Assembly (NCBI RefSeq): GCF_019797765.1
Contig: NZ_CP081862.1
Span: 744,001 to 808,000, forward strand
Length of the DNA: 64,000 nt
Reading direction: 5' to 3'
DNA from: Cellulomonas sp. C5510
Lineage (GTDB): Bacteria > Actinomycetota > Actinomycetes > Actinomycetales > Cellulomonadaceae
Shown here: positions 43,301-50,179 of the stretch, in pieces
Layout: every line of letters starts with the position of its first letter
How positions within the stretch are numbered: position 1 is the stretch's first letter
Notes under the pieces: generated by a model
Told to the model about the DNA's origin: nothing
The model's input: only the letters and a program-made list of their open reading frames with translations
Databases searched by the model: none
Program-made: the position numbers and the translations under genes

Positions 43301-45155
43301 CGCCGCCCACGGCTACGGCGACGTGCTGTCGCCGACGCCGCTCCCGACCGCCACGGCGGCGGTCGGGCACCACCTCGTCGACGGCACCGGCATGCCCGAC
43401 GGATCGGGGGCCGTGCAGAGCACGCGCGCCGACGTGGACCGCGTGGTGGAGCTCGTCATCGAGCACGCGCTCACCCACCCGGAGGAGTCGCTCGCGGTGG
43501 TGACCGCCTCGGCCCTGCACACCGCCCAGGTGCGCGAGGCGGTGCTCGCCCAGGTCCGGGACTCGCCGTCGCTCGCCGCCTGCCTGGACGGCTCCCGGCC
43601 CGAGCCCTTCGTGGTCACGGACCTCACGAACGTCGCCGGGCTGCGCCGCGACGCCCTCATCCTGTCGCTCGGGTTCGGGCGGACGCCGCACGGGCGGGTG
43701 CTGCACCGGTTCGGGCCGATCAGCGGCCCCGGAGGTGACGCGCTGCTGCTCGCGGCGCTCGGCGTGACGCGCCACCGCCTCGACGTGGTGTCCTGCTTCG
43801 CCACGGCCGACATCGACCCCGAGCGCCTGCGCGGACCCGGCCCCCGGCTGCTGGTCGACCTGCTGCGGTTCGCCGAGCGGCGGGCGGCGGGGGAGACGGA
43901 CGCGGCGGTGGAGCCGTCCGCCGTCCCGGAGGCTGCCGGCGGCGACCTCCAGGCCGGTGCGGCCACCGACGTGGCGGGGCGCGACCCTGCCGGGACCCCC
44001 GCGGACGCGGTGCAGCCGGACGACCGCGTGCCGACCGGGGGTGACGTCCCCGCGGAGCCCGACCGCCTGGTGGTCGACCTCGCCGAGCGGCTCTGGCGCC
44101 ACGGGCTCGTCGTGGAGCTCGACCACGGTCTGCCCGGCGGCCTGCACCTGCCCATGGCCGTGGGGCACCCGGACCTGCCCGGCGAGCTGCTCGTCGCCGT
44201 GCTCACCGACGACGACGCGTACCTGGGCGAGCCGAGCGTGCGGGTGCGCGACCGGCAGGTCGCGGAGCGCCTCGAGCGCCTGGGCTGGAGCGTGCTGCGG
44301 GTGTGGTCGGCGGCCGCGTTCCTCGACCCCGCCTCCGAGGTCGACCGGATCCGCCGGGCGCTGCACGCCGTGGCCGACCGCCGGATCGCGGAGGCCGAGG
44401 CGGAGCGTCGCAGGGGCAGGCTGCTCGTGCCCGAGGTCCCGTTGCTCGGCGACGACGGCACGGGGCCGGCCCCGACGCTCACCGGGTTCGCCGTGCTGCC
44501 GGCCGTCGGGCTGCCCGCCGGAGGCGGTGCCCGCCCGGAGGAGGTCCGCGCGCCGGCCCCCGCCGACCGCCGCGGCACCGCGGACGGCACCGGCCCCGAC
44601 GAGGTCCGGACACCCGCCGTGGCAGGCGGCCGGCGGACCGGCAGCGCCGCGACCGTCACGCCCGAGGAGGTCCGGGCGGAGGCACCGACAGCGACGGCGC
44701 CGGGTGGCGCGGCCGGGACGACGTGGACGCCTCCGCAGGCCCCGGGCGCGGCTGGACAGGGCGCGGCGGACCGGGATGCCTCCTCCGCCCGGCCCGCCGA
44801 CGAGCGCCCCGCCGGCGGCCCGCGCCCGTCGACCTCCCCGATCCCCGCGATCGCCTCGCAGATCCCCGGCGTCATGGAGGCTGCAGCTCCCATGACCGGG
44901 GCGGTCCGCGCCGTCCAGCCGACGCTGGCGGTGCCCGGCGGCCCCCGGCCCGACGTGCGCCCGGGCCTGCCGATCAGCGCCTACTCCGACGACCAGCTCG
45001 ACGACCTCGTGGCCTGGCTGGTGTCGGACGGCAGCGAGCGGACGCCGGAGGAGCTGGGCGCCGCGCTCCGCCGGGAGCTCGGTGTCACGCGACGTGGTGC
45101 TCGGGTCGACTCGGTGGTCGCGGCGGCCGTGCGGCGGTCGGCCGGCGGTCGCTGA
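40326..45155 (+). CDS. Very large SF1-helicase/Vsr-nuclease-like protein with decayed catalytic motifs
   Basis: A 1609-residue cytosolic protein laid out like DUF4011-type SF1 helicases with a C-terminal Vsr/DUF559-like nuclease. The expected P-loop after 'LDPAQQHVLDVVAAGAHVF' reads 'DAPADSDVT' (386-394) with no Gly-Lys-Ser/Thr. The DExx position is 'VVLDAAAHL' (Asp 931), followed by 'VVVGDRR'. The nuclease-like part (~1246-1345) keeps 'RDRQVAERLERLGWSVLRVW' but not the acidic core. A disordered Pro/Ala stretch (~1390-1530) and a small helical C-terminal domain follow. It looks catalytically dead but full length, so perhaps it is a structural DNA-associated protein. TAGCGT (40313-40318) places GTG 40326 as a leaderless start. 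Confidence 0.75.
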   Translation: MKVPARRPATGQPAASSEAAVPAPRADSPATGTEDLGPRPERHAPDGGEVPVPDAGPVGPVLVAPPAPEELVAGATSTWRAALVEAAGGSTLADVELLGDAALDLSAAHPSGIAQLFAGRETRLSNLVREGAALGTARRRARAVAARAATYAQQYGIAPTYLAIGVASWTEHSTPDVATDDVAAIATATRETGAARPGGAEDDAAEPATVARQVRAPVLLRPVSLAARGTAESDYELTLEPSLEVNPVLARALRSRGALLDPGAVARSAFTGSGFDPRDAVARLTSLGTAVLDDFRLVDRIVVGTFVHPGQVLVDDLDRLAAGLERHEVVAALAGVAEAAEALAVPLPPPVRGDRDPAAERGVGDLDPAQQHVLDVVAAGAHVFVDAPADSDVTGTLAALVADAAADGRTVLYVPGHRRAAVALQERLERLGVGEVLLDVAPDAAWRAASARRLMGAMTLDVDPGDPAGTAELRRRLVERRERLRGYVDALHLVRRPWEASAYDAFQALARLTAQRPAPRTTVRLRPEVARELDGERRRAVAADLTEAARAGAFTLRPVDTPWYGAVLLSDAEAADALRRVERLAGDDGLPALQRRIAEVADVTGFTPATTLATWAEQLEVLAGVRGALDVFQPLVFERSPSDMVAATASKAWRAEHGSPMGYWLRRRLRKQAKDLLRPGRPVADLHAALVDVQRQREIWQAHCPAGGWPRLPEGLADIEAEHRAVRADLDALSPVLAGTPEGAELLHRPLADVLDRLRRLAAGSGALADLPGRTRLVRSLVADGLGELLDDLADRRVPADLVAAELELAWWSTVFEQVIAADPALAGYDGRTLGQLAAEYRELDLAHTAALAGPVRARAAAHVRAAMAAHPDQTEALFAELVEDRLTGLRETFERYPDVARRLRPVLAAAPMLVPQVLPPVRTVDLVVLDAAAHLPVEVALPAIARGRQVVVVGDRRCASGTAVRELAEVLPTVPLRADASRRDPYLTAFLAAHGYGDVLSPTPLPTATAAVGHHLVDGTGMPDGSGAVQSTRADVDRVVELVIEHALTHPEESLAVVTASALHTAQVREAVLAQVRDSPSLAACLDGSRPEPFVVTDLTNVAGLRRDALILSLGFGRTPHGRVLHRFGPISGPGGDALLLAALGVTRHRLDVVSCFATADIDPERLRGPGPRLLVDLLRFAERRAAGETDAAVEPSAVPEAAGGDLQAGAATDVAGRDPAGTPADAVQPDDRVPTGGDVPAEPDRLVVDLAERLWRHGLVVELDHGLPGGLHLPMAVGHPDLPGELLVAVLTDDDAYLGEPSVRVRDRQVAERLERLGWSVLRVWSAAAFLDPASEVDRIRRALHAVADRRIAEAEAERRRGRLLVPEVPLLGDDGTGPAPTLTGFAVLPAVGLPAGGGARPEEVRAPAPADRRGTADGTGPDEVRTPAVAGGRRTGSAATVTPEEVRAEAPTATAPGGAAGTTWTPPQAPGAAGQGAADRDASSARPADERPAGGPRPSTSPIPAIASQIPGVMEAAAPMTGAVRAVQPTLAVPGGPRPDVRPGLPISAYSDDQLDDLVAWLVSDGSERTPEELGAALRRELGVTRRGARVDSVVAAAVRRSAGGR

Positions 45156-45210
45156 CGCGCCGAGCGGGTGACCGGTACGTGCTGACGCGCCGGGCGGGCG
45201 ACCGGCGTGT
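45151..45210. repeat. Tandem 30-base direct repeat at the 3' end of the helicase-like gene
   Basis: Copies 45151-45180 and 45181-45210 agree at 25 of 30 bases, and all five differences are transitions. A weaker third copy (about 45211-45240) and the start of a fourth (about 45240-45259, GCTGACGCCG) continue the 30-base period. The first copy contains the stop codon of the helicase-like gene. Confidence 0.7.
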
Positions 45211-45291
45211 GGGGTGCGCCCGTGCCGGGCGACCGGTGCGCTGACGCCGCGAGGCGGGGGGTGGCGCCCCCGGGACCCGCGGCGGACGGGG

Positions 45292-45468
45292 TCACCAGTG
45301 CGGCGGGACGTCCCGGAGCAGGCGGTCGTCGTTCGAGTCCGACCGGTCGTCACCCCAGCCGCTGTCCGAGTCGTCGGCGCTCCGCCCCGGGATCAGGGGC
45401 GTGTCGTCCACCACACGGCGCGTCGGGGGTGTGGTGCCGGGTCGGGGGTCGGTCGGCGGCGTCGTCAC
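45292..45468 (-). CDS. Small conserved actinobacterial protein, unknown function
   Basis: A 58-residue Pro/Asp-rich, probably disordered protein ending in 'SNDDRLLRDVPPHW'. Short proteins with this type of acidic, Trp-terminated ending recur in actinobacteria, as I recall. The GTG at 45468 lies six bases after GACACT on the complement, matching the leaderless pattern. It converges with the helicase-like gene. Confidence 0.6.
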   Translation of the reverse strand: MTTPPTDPRPGTTPPTRRVVDDTPLIPGRSADDSDSGWGDDRSDSNDDRLLRDVPPHW

Positions 45469-45544
45469 CGGGCCAGTGTCCCACCGCCCCGCGGCTCGAG
45501 ACGTGTCGGCCCGGTGCGACCCCGCGCCGGGCGGGGGGCCGGTG

Positions 45545-46078
45545 TCAGAGCGGGGGCTGCGGCGCGGCGTGCGCGCCGGGGCCCGAGTCGGCCGGCGGCG
45601 TGCCGGGGGCCGGAGGCGGCGTGGCACCCTGCCTCGCGGCGAGCAGGTCGCGGATCTCCTGGAGCAGCAGGATGTCCTCCGACGGACGGGCCGGCTCGGC
45701 CTCGATGCCCCGCTTGCGGCGCTCGGCCAGCTTGTTCAGCGGCAGCACGATGACGAAGTAGACCGCCGCCGCGGTGATTAGGAACTGCAGCAGCGCGTCG
45801 AGGATCACGCCGACGTTGATCTCGGCGTCGTTCCGGCCGCTGATCACCCAGAGGTTCGAGATGTCCGGCTTGCCGAAGATCATGGCGATCAGCGGGCCGA
45901 TCAGCCCGGCCTGCACGGCCGCCACCACCGCGCCGAACGCGGCGCCGATGACGACGCCGACGGCGAGCTCGACGGCGTTGCCCCGCGAGACGAAGTCCTT
46001 GAACCCCTGGAAGACGCCCGAGAGACCCCGTGCGCGCTCCGTGGTGCTGCGCAGGCCCTGGCGTAGTGCGTCGCTCAT
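45545..46078 (-). CDS. mscL: Large-conductance mechanosensitive channel
   Basis: A 177-residue protein with two membrane helices: TM1 in 'FKDFVSRGNAVELAVGVVIG' and on, and TM2 'ALLQFLITAAAVYFVIVLPL'. A cytoplasmic bundle 'EDILLLQEIRDLLA' and a Pro-rich tail follow. MscL opens under membrane tension and releases solutes on osmotic down-shock. ATG 46078 follows GGAGGAG by eight bases. The tail is longer than in the minimal family members. It sits beside a SAF protein, an arrangement recalling the mycobacterial mscL neighbourhood. Confidence 0.95.
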   Translation of the reverse strand: MSDALRQGLRSTTERARGLSGVFQGFKDFVSRGNAVELAVGVVIGAAFGAVVAAVQAGLIGPLIAMIFGKPDISNLWVISGRNDAEINVGVILDALLQFLITAAAVYFVIVLPLNKLAERRKRGIEAEPARPSEDILLLQEIRDLLAARQGATPPPAPGTPPADSGPGAHAAPQPPL

Positions 46079-46136
46079 GTCGTGAACTCCTCCGGTGCCC
46101 GTCGTGAGCACGTCCGGTGCCGGGTGGTCCGGGGCA

Positions 46137-46838
46137 TCATCCCACGATGACCGCGCCGAGCACGCGCGAGGACGCGGACGCCCCCAGGCCCAGCGCGTCC
46201 TCGGGCCCGACGGCCAGCAGCACGGGACCGTCGGCGGCGGACGTGCCGAGCAGGCCACCGCCGCGATCGGCGGCGGGCCCCGGGCTGTCCGCAGCCGCCG
46301 TGCCCGGCGCGTCACCGGCACCGCTTCCGGCGGGGGCGAGGACGACGGCGCCGCGCGCCAGGCGCTCCGGCTCGTCGCCCTCCCGGACCGGCGCGGCGAC
46401 GACGTCGACGAGCACGCCCGGACGGAGCAGTGCGGCCACGCCCGCGTCCGCGAACCGCACGGGCACCACGACCGTCCCCTCCGGAGGGACAGCCGTCTCG
46501 TCCGTGAGCAGCTCCGGCACGATCGGGAGGCCCTGCGGGACCGCCACGAGGAGCGGCCGCCCCGTGACGTCACCGGAGCGCCGGGGGCCGTCACGCGGCA
46601 CGAGTGCAGGCGGGACCGGCTGCAGGCGGACGTCCTGCGGCCGCAGGACGGCCCCGGCCTCCAGGTCGCGGGCCGCCACGGGCACCTCGACGGTGGGCGG
46701 GTCGGGTGGGCGGACACGCTCGACGACGGAGACCACCGCGAGGGCGGCGCAGACCGCCGCCAGCGGGCGCCGGGCCCGCCAGGCGAGCAGCCGCAGCGCC
46801 CGTCGCGCCCGTGGGGGGATCCGTTCGGTGACAGCCAT
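46137..46838 (-). CDS. SAF-domain membrane protein (CpaB/RcpC-like)
   Basis: A 233-residue protein: a basic N-terminus, one membrane helix ('RPLAAVCAALAVVSVVE'), then a SAF domain ('VPVAARDLEAGAVLRPQDVR') and an Ala/Gly-rich insertion before the final strands. SAF domains occur in CpaB-type pilus assembly proteins, but no pilus genes are near, so the role is open. On the complement TAGCGT (46850-46845) is six bases before the ATG, indicating a leaderless mRNA. Confidence 0.75.
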   Translation of the reverse strand: MAVTERIPPRARRALRLLAWRARRPLAAVCAALAVVSVVERVRPPDPPTVEVPVAARDLEAGAVLRPQDVRLQPVPPALVPRDGPRRSGDVTGRPLLVAVPQGLPIVPELLTDETAVPPEGTVVVPVRFADAGVAALLRPGVLVDVVAAPVREGDEPERLARGAVVLAPAGSGAGDAPGTAAADSPGPAADRGGGLLGTSAADGPVLLAVGPEDALGLGASASSRVLGAVIVG

Positions 46839-46959
46839 GGCGCGACGCTAGCCGCGGGAGCGCCGACCGCTCAGGTCGCGGAGAGCACGGCTGGGGACGA
46901 CGGGCGGCAGGGCGCCCTGTGGAGGGGCGGGCACCCACCCCTCGGCGGTGCCGGGCGGC

Positions 46960-47325
46960 TCAGCCGGCGGCGGGCTTCGCCGCGGAGGAGGACGAGGCCG
47001 CCGAGGAGGTCGTCGACGTGCTCGACGACCCGCCGGACGACGACCCCCCGGACGTCCCTCCCGAGCCCGACGAGCCGTTCGACGACGACGAGCCGTTCGA
47101 CGACGACGCGGCGCTCGACGACGAGCTGCTCGAGCCCGACGTCCGGCCCGACCGGGAGTCGTTCCGGTAGAAGCCCGATCCCTTGAAGACCACGCCGACG
47201 GCGGAGAAGACCTTGCGCAGGCGCCCGCCGCAGCTGGGGCACTCGGTGAGCGCCGCGTCGCTGAAGGACTGGTGGATGTCGAAGGCGTGGCCGCACTCGG
47301 TGCAGGTGTACGAGTAGGTGGGCAC
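46960..47325 (-). CDS. FmdB-type zinc-ribbon protein, Ruc-like chaperone candidate
   Basis: A 121-residue protein: an N-terminal zinc ribbon with CxxC pairs at 8/11 and 29/32 ('TCTECGHAF', 'TECPSCGGR'), then 'VFSAVGVVFKGSGFYRNDSR' and a Ser/Gly-only disordered tail of about 65 residues. M. tuberculosis Rv0991c (Ruc), a redox-regulated chaperone of this family, has the same ribbon-plus-disordered-tail layout, lies next to the 5-formyl-THF cyclo-ligase gene and is HrcA-controlled. Here a CIRCE element lies 72 bases upstream. GTG 47325 follows GGGAG. Chaperone function is inferred. Confidence 0.82.
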   Translation of the reverse strand: MPTYSYTCTECGHAFDIHQSFSDAALTECPSCGGRLRKVFSAVGVVFKGSGFYRNDSRSGRTSGSSSSSSSAASSSNGSSSSNGSSGSGGTSGGSSSGGSSSTSTTSSAASSSSAAKPAAG

Positions 47326-47396
47326 TGCTGTCTCCCGCGGATGACGTGACCTGGTGGGGGAGGTGCCTGCCGTCCGCGCGCTCGTCGGCGGCGTGC

Positions 47397-47423
47397 CTGG
47401 CACTCTCCGTGTCCGAGTGCCAA
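47397..47423 (-). promoter_or_regulatory. CIRCE element (HrcA operator) upstream of the zinc-ribbon gene
   Basis: On the complement it reads TTGGCACTC - 9 bases - GAGTGCCAG, the 9-9-9 architecture and core of CIRCE (TTAGCACTC-N9-GAGTGCTAA). A TATCAT -10-like box (47428-47423) abuts it, so HrcA bound here would block transcription start. This predicts heat induction of the gene. Confidence 0.82.
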
Positions 47424-47462
47424 TGATACGCGCCCCGGCAAGCTCACCCCCGGGGTGCGTGG

Positions 47463-48101
47463 TCACGCCCCCAGGCGGTACCAGCGCTCCGGCGTCGCGA
47501 CGATGTCGACCGTCCGGTCGTGGGGCTCGCGTGGCAGGGGGCGGACCTCGGCGTCGTAGAGCTCCTCGGCGAACACCAGGGCGATCACGGGCGTGCCGGG
47601 GCGCGCGTGCGCGAGGGCGCGGTCGTACCAGCCGCCGCCCTGACCGAGGCGGGTGCCGGTGGTGTCGACGGCGAGCGCCGGGGCGATGATGACGTCGGCC
47701 TCGGCGAGCGCCTCCGCACCGAGGGACGGCGTGGAGGGCTCGGGCGGGCGTCCGGGAGCGCGCTGCAGCAGGTCGTGCCGGCCGGCGTAGCGCGCCCACT
47801 CGCGCTGCAGCCCCGCGCCGAGCACGGGCAGCAGCACCTCGATCTGCCGTCCCGCCAGGGAGTCGAGCAGCGGGCCGGTGTCGGGCTCGGTGGGACGTGC
47901 CGAGTACACCGCGACGCACCGGGCGTCGGCCAGGGCGGGGATCGTCTCGACGACGTCGACGAACGCGTCCGCCGCATCCGTGCGCCTCCGGGCCGACCGG
48001 GCCTGCCGGGCCGCCCGCAGGAGGGCCCGGAACTCGTCCTTCACCTCGGTCGCCGTGCTGCCGTCGGAGACGTGCGGGTACGGCTGGGCGACGGCGCTCA
48101 T
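47463..48101 (-). CDS. 5-formyltetrahydrofolate cyclo-ligase
   Basis: A 212-residue enzyme. 'DEFRALLRAARQAR' corresponds to the N-terminal basic helix, and the ATP-binding signature 'TGTRLGQGGGWYDRALAHAR' near residue 155 is diagnostic. It converts 5-formyl-THF to 5,10-methenyl-THF using ATP. On the complement GACACT stands six bases before the ATG at 48101, suggesting a leaderless transcript. It is divergent from the MoeA/Glp gene, a pairing also found in mycobacteria. Confidence 0.92.
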   Translation of the reverse strand: MSAVAQPYPHVSDGSTATEVKDEFRALLRAARQARSARRRTDAADAFVDVVETIPALADARCVAVYSARPTEPDTGPLLDSLAGRQIEVLLPVLGAGLQREWARYAGRHDLLQRAPGRPPEPSTPSLGAEALAEADVIIAPALAVDTTGTRLGQGGGWYDRALAHARPGTPVIALVFAEELYDAEVRPLPREPHDRTVDIVATPERWYRLGA

Positions 48102-48257
48102 GCCCCTAGTGTCGCAAACGCCCGTGGTCGGCAGCAGGACCATCGGCGGACAGCGCGTCGGTGGTCCGCCCTGCCGGGCGGCCGGGAGGGCGGACCAACG
48201 TGCACGCCCGGCGCGGTGCGCGCGCCCGCCGCCGTGCCCGCCGGGCAGAATGCGGGC

Positions 48258-49472
48258 ATGAGATCCGTGCAGGACCAGCTCGCGGCCGTGCTGGCCGCGG
48301 TGGGCCCGGTCGCCCCGCTCGACGTCGTGCTCTCCGACGCGTCGGGCTGCATCCTCGCCGAGGACCTCGTCGCCCCCGCGGACGTGCCCTCGCGGCCGGT
48401 CGCGGCGTGCGACGGGTACGCGGTCGCGAGCGGCGACCTGCACGGTGCGGGAGCCCCGGTGCTCCCGGTCGCCCACGACGTGCTGGCCGGCGACCCGGCC
48501 GCGCTGCGTCTCGCCCCCGGCCAGGCCGTGCGGATCGCGTCGGGCGGGCCGGTGCCCGCGGGCGCGGACGCGGTGGTCGCCGCGGAGGACACCGACCGCG
48601 GCGCCGTGCGGGTCGCGCTGCACCGGCTGCCCGGTCCCGGTGCGAACGTGCGGCCGGTCGGAGCGGACACCGTGCGGGGAGCGGTCGTCCTGGCGGCGGG
48701 CACGCGCCTCGGCGCCCGGCAGCTGGCGGTCGCCGCGGCGAGCGGCCGGGGACGCCTGCGGGTGCATCCCGCCCCGCGCGTGGTCCTGGTCTCGACGGGG
48801 TCCGAGCTGGCAGAGCCGGGGACGCCCCGGCGCGACGGCGGCGTCTACGAGGCCGCGGGCCACGCGCTGGAGGCGGCCGTCCGCGACACCGGTGCGACGC
48901 CGGTGCGGGTGGGCGTCGTGACCGACGACCGCGCGGTGCTGAGCGAGGCTCTCGAGGACCAGCTCGTGCGCGCGGACGTCGTGGTGACGACCGGTGGGCT
49001 GTCCGAGTCGCAGCACGACACCCTCGCCGACGTGCTCGCGCCGCTCGGCACGGTCCGGTTCGACCAGGTGGCGATGGCTCCCGGCTTCCGCCACGGGTTC
49101 GGGACGGTGGGCGGCGGCGCCGGTGCGGTGCCGCTCTTCGCGCTGCCCGGCCACCCGGTCGCCGCGCAGGTCGCGTTCGAGGTCTTCGTCCGCCCGGCCC
49201 TGCGTGCGATGGCCGGGCACACCGACCTGTTCCGGCCGTCGGTGGCGGCGCGCGCGGACGTGGGCTGGGAGTCGCCGGCGGGGGTGCGGCAGTTCGTCCC
49301 CGCCGCCGTCGTGGGCTCGCCGAGCGAGGGCTACCGCGTGACGCCGGTCGGCGACCCGGGTGTGCCCTCGGTGACCGGCCTCGCGCACGCGAACGCCCTG
49401 GCCGTGGTCGGCGAGCAGGACACCGCCGTCGTGGCCGGGCAGGTCGTGCACTGCCTGGTGCTGGAGGGCTGA
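48258..49472 (+). CDS. MoeA-family protein, probable Glp-type divisome-associated paralogue
   Basis: A 404-residue MoeA/gephyrin-E-like protein with all four domains: the opening 'VAACDGYAVASGDLHGAG', the MoaB-like subdomain 'VVTTGGLSESQHDTLADVL', and 'FALPGHPVAAQVAFEVFVRP'. The usual 'GGVSVGD' active-site loop is 'GGLSESQ', and the usual Lys-containing PGKP loop is 'PGFRHGFG', so molybdate insertion may be weak or lost. It is followed directly by rimJ and a SepX/GLPR-like gene, the context of corynebacterial Glp, a MoeA paralogue that binds FtsZ and a membrane receptor. CAGAAT (48246-48251) six bases before the ATG implies a leaderless mRNA. Confidence 0.83.
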   Translation: MRSVQDQLAAVLAAVGPVAPLDVVLSDASGCILAEDLVAPADVPSRPVAACDGYAVASGDLHGAGAPVLPVAHDVLAGDPAALRLAPGQAVRIASGGPVPAGADAVVAAEDTDRGAVRVALHRLPGPGANVRPVGADTVRGAVVLAAGTRLGARQLAVAAASGRGRLRVHPAPRVVLVSTGSELAEPGTPRRDGGVYEAAGHALEAAVRDTGATPVRVGVVTDDRAVLSEALEDQLVRADVVVTTGGLSESQHDTLADVLAPLGTVRFDQVAMAPGFRHGFGTVGGGAGAVPLFALPGHPVAAQVAFEVFVRPALRAMAGHTDLFRPSVAARADVGWESPAGVRQFVPAAVVGSPSEGYRVTPVGDPGVPSVTGLAHANALAVVGEQDTAVVAGQVVHCLVLEG

Positions 49473-50077
49473 TGCCGCGCGGCTGGCCGGTCGTGCTGAC
49501 CGACGGCGACGTGGCCCTCCGGACGCTGCGCCGCGCCGACGAGGCGTCCTGGATGCGGCTGCGGGCTGCCAACGCCGCGTGGCTCGAGCCGTGGGACGCG
49601 ACCTCGCCCGAGCCGCTCAGCGGGCGTCGTCCGACGTTCGCGCAGTTCGTGCGGACGCTCGACCGGCAGGCACGCTCGGGGTCGTCGCTGCCGTTCGCCG
49701 TCGAGCACGAGGGCGAGCTCGTCGGGCAGCTGACGGTCTCGGGCATCACCTACGGCTCGCTGTACTCCGCGTCGATCGGGTACTGGATCGCGCGGCACGT
49801 CGCGGGGCGCGGCATCATGCCCACCGCCGTCGCGCTCGCCACCGACCACTGCTTCGCCGGACTGGGGCTGCACCGCGTCGAGGTGAACATCCGCCCGGAG
49901 AACGGCCCGTCGCTGCGCGTGGTGGAGAAGCTGGGGTTCCGGGACGAGGGTCTGCGCGAGCGCTACCTGCACATCCAGGGCCGGTGGTGCGACCACCGGA
50001 CGTTCGCCCTCACGACCGAGGACGTCCCCGGCGGGCTGCTCGCGCGCTGGCACGCGGCGCGGACGCCGCGCGCCTGA
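49472..50077 (+). CDS. rimJ: RimJ-like GNAT acetyltransferase
   Basis: A 201-residue GNAT enzyme of the ribosomal-protein N-terminal acetyltransferase type: 'VLTDGDVALRTLRRADEASW' at the start, an acetyl-CoA loop 'ARHVAGRGIMPTAVAL', and the RimJ/RimL signature 'GLHRVEVNIRPENGPSLRVV' with 'KLGFRDEGLRERYLHI'. Its ATG overlaps the MoeA/Glp stop (TGATG). The exact target protein is not certain; the operon position is conserved next to moeA in many actinobacteria. Confidence 0.88.
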   Translation: MPRGWPVVLTDGDVALRTLRRADEASWMRLRAANAAWLEPWDATSPEPLSGRRPTFAQFVRTLDRQARSGSSLPFAVEHEGELVGQLTVSGITYGSLYSASIGYWIARHVAGRGIMPTAVALATDHCFAGLGLHRVEVNIRPENGPSLRVVEKLGFRDEGLRERYLHIQGRWCDHRTFALTTEDVPGGLLARWHAARTPRA

Positions 50078-50095
50078 CCGGCCGGGCGCGGGACC

Positions 50096-50122
50096 GGGGA
50101 ATCACACCGGTGTGATTTCCCC
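50096..50122. promoter_or_regulatory. Perfect 18-base palindrome inside a longer inverted repeat
   Basis: AATCACACCGGTGTGATT at 50100-50117 is a strict palindrome, flanked by GGGG on the left and TCCCC on the right that extend the pairing with one offset base. It starts 19 bases after the rimJ stop and lies about 50 bases before the -10 box of the SepX-like gene. It could be a terminator of the upstream pair, an operator of the downstream gene, or both. Confidence 0.6.
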
Positions 50123-50179
50123 GCGGACACGCCGCGAGGGGTCCGGTCGCACCGCGCGCGCGGCCCCTACCGTCGTGGA

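Noticed and set aside
40284..45353. A very long open frame on the complement of the helicase-like gene (about 1690 codons)
   Set aside because: In DNA with G/C third positions the antisense frame rarely meets a stop. Its translation is a low-complexity Arg/Gly/His/Val mix without motifs, while the top strand has helicase-like and Vsr-like segments.
47050..47130. Direct repeats of GACGAGCCGTTCGACGAC as a possible repeat element
   Set aside because: They encode the Ser/Asn/Gly-rich tail of the zinc-ribbon protein, so codon repetition explains them.
50100..50117. A CRP or BldD operator
   Set aside because: The half-sites face the wrong way for TGTGA-N6-TCACA, and the 14-base core does not fit the BldD consensus spacing.
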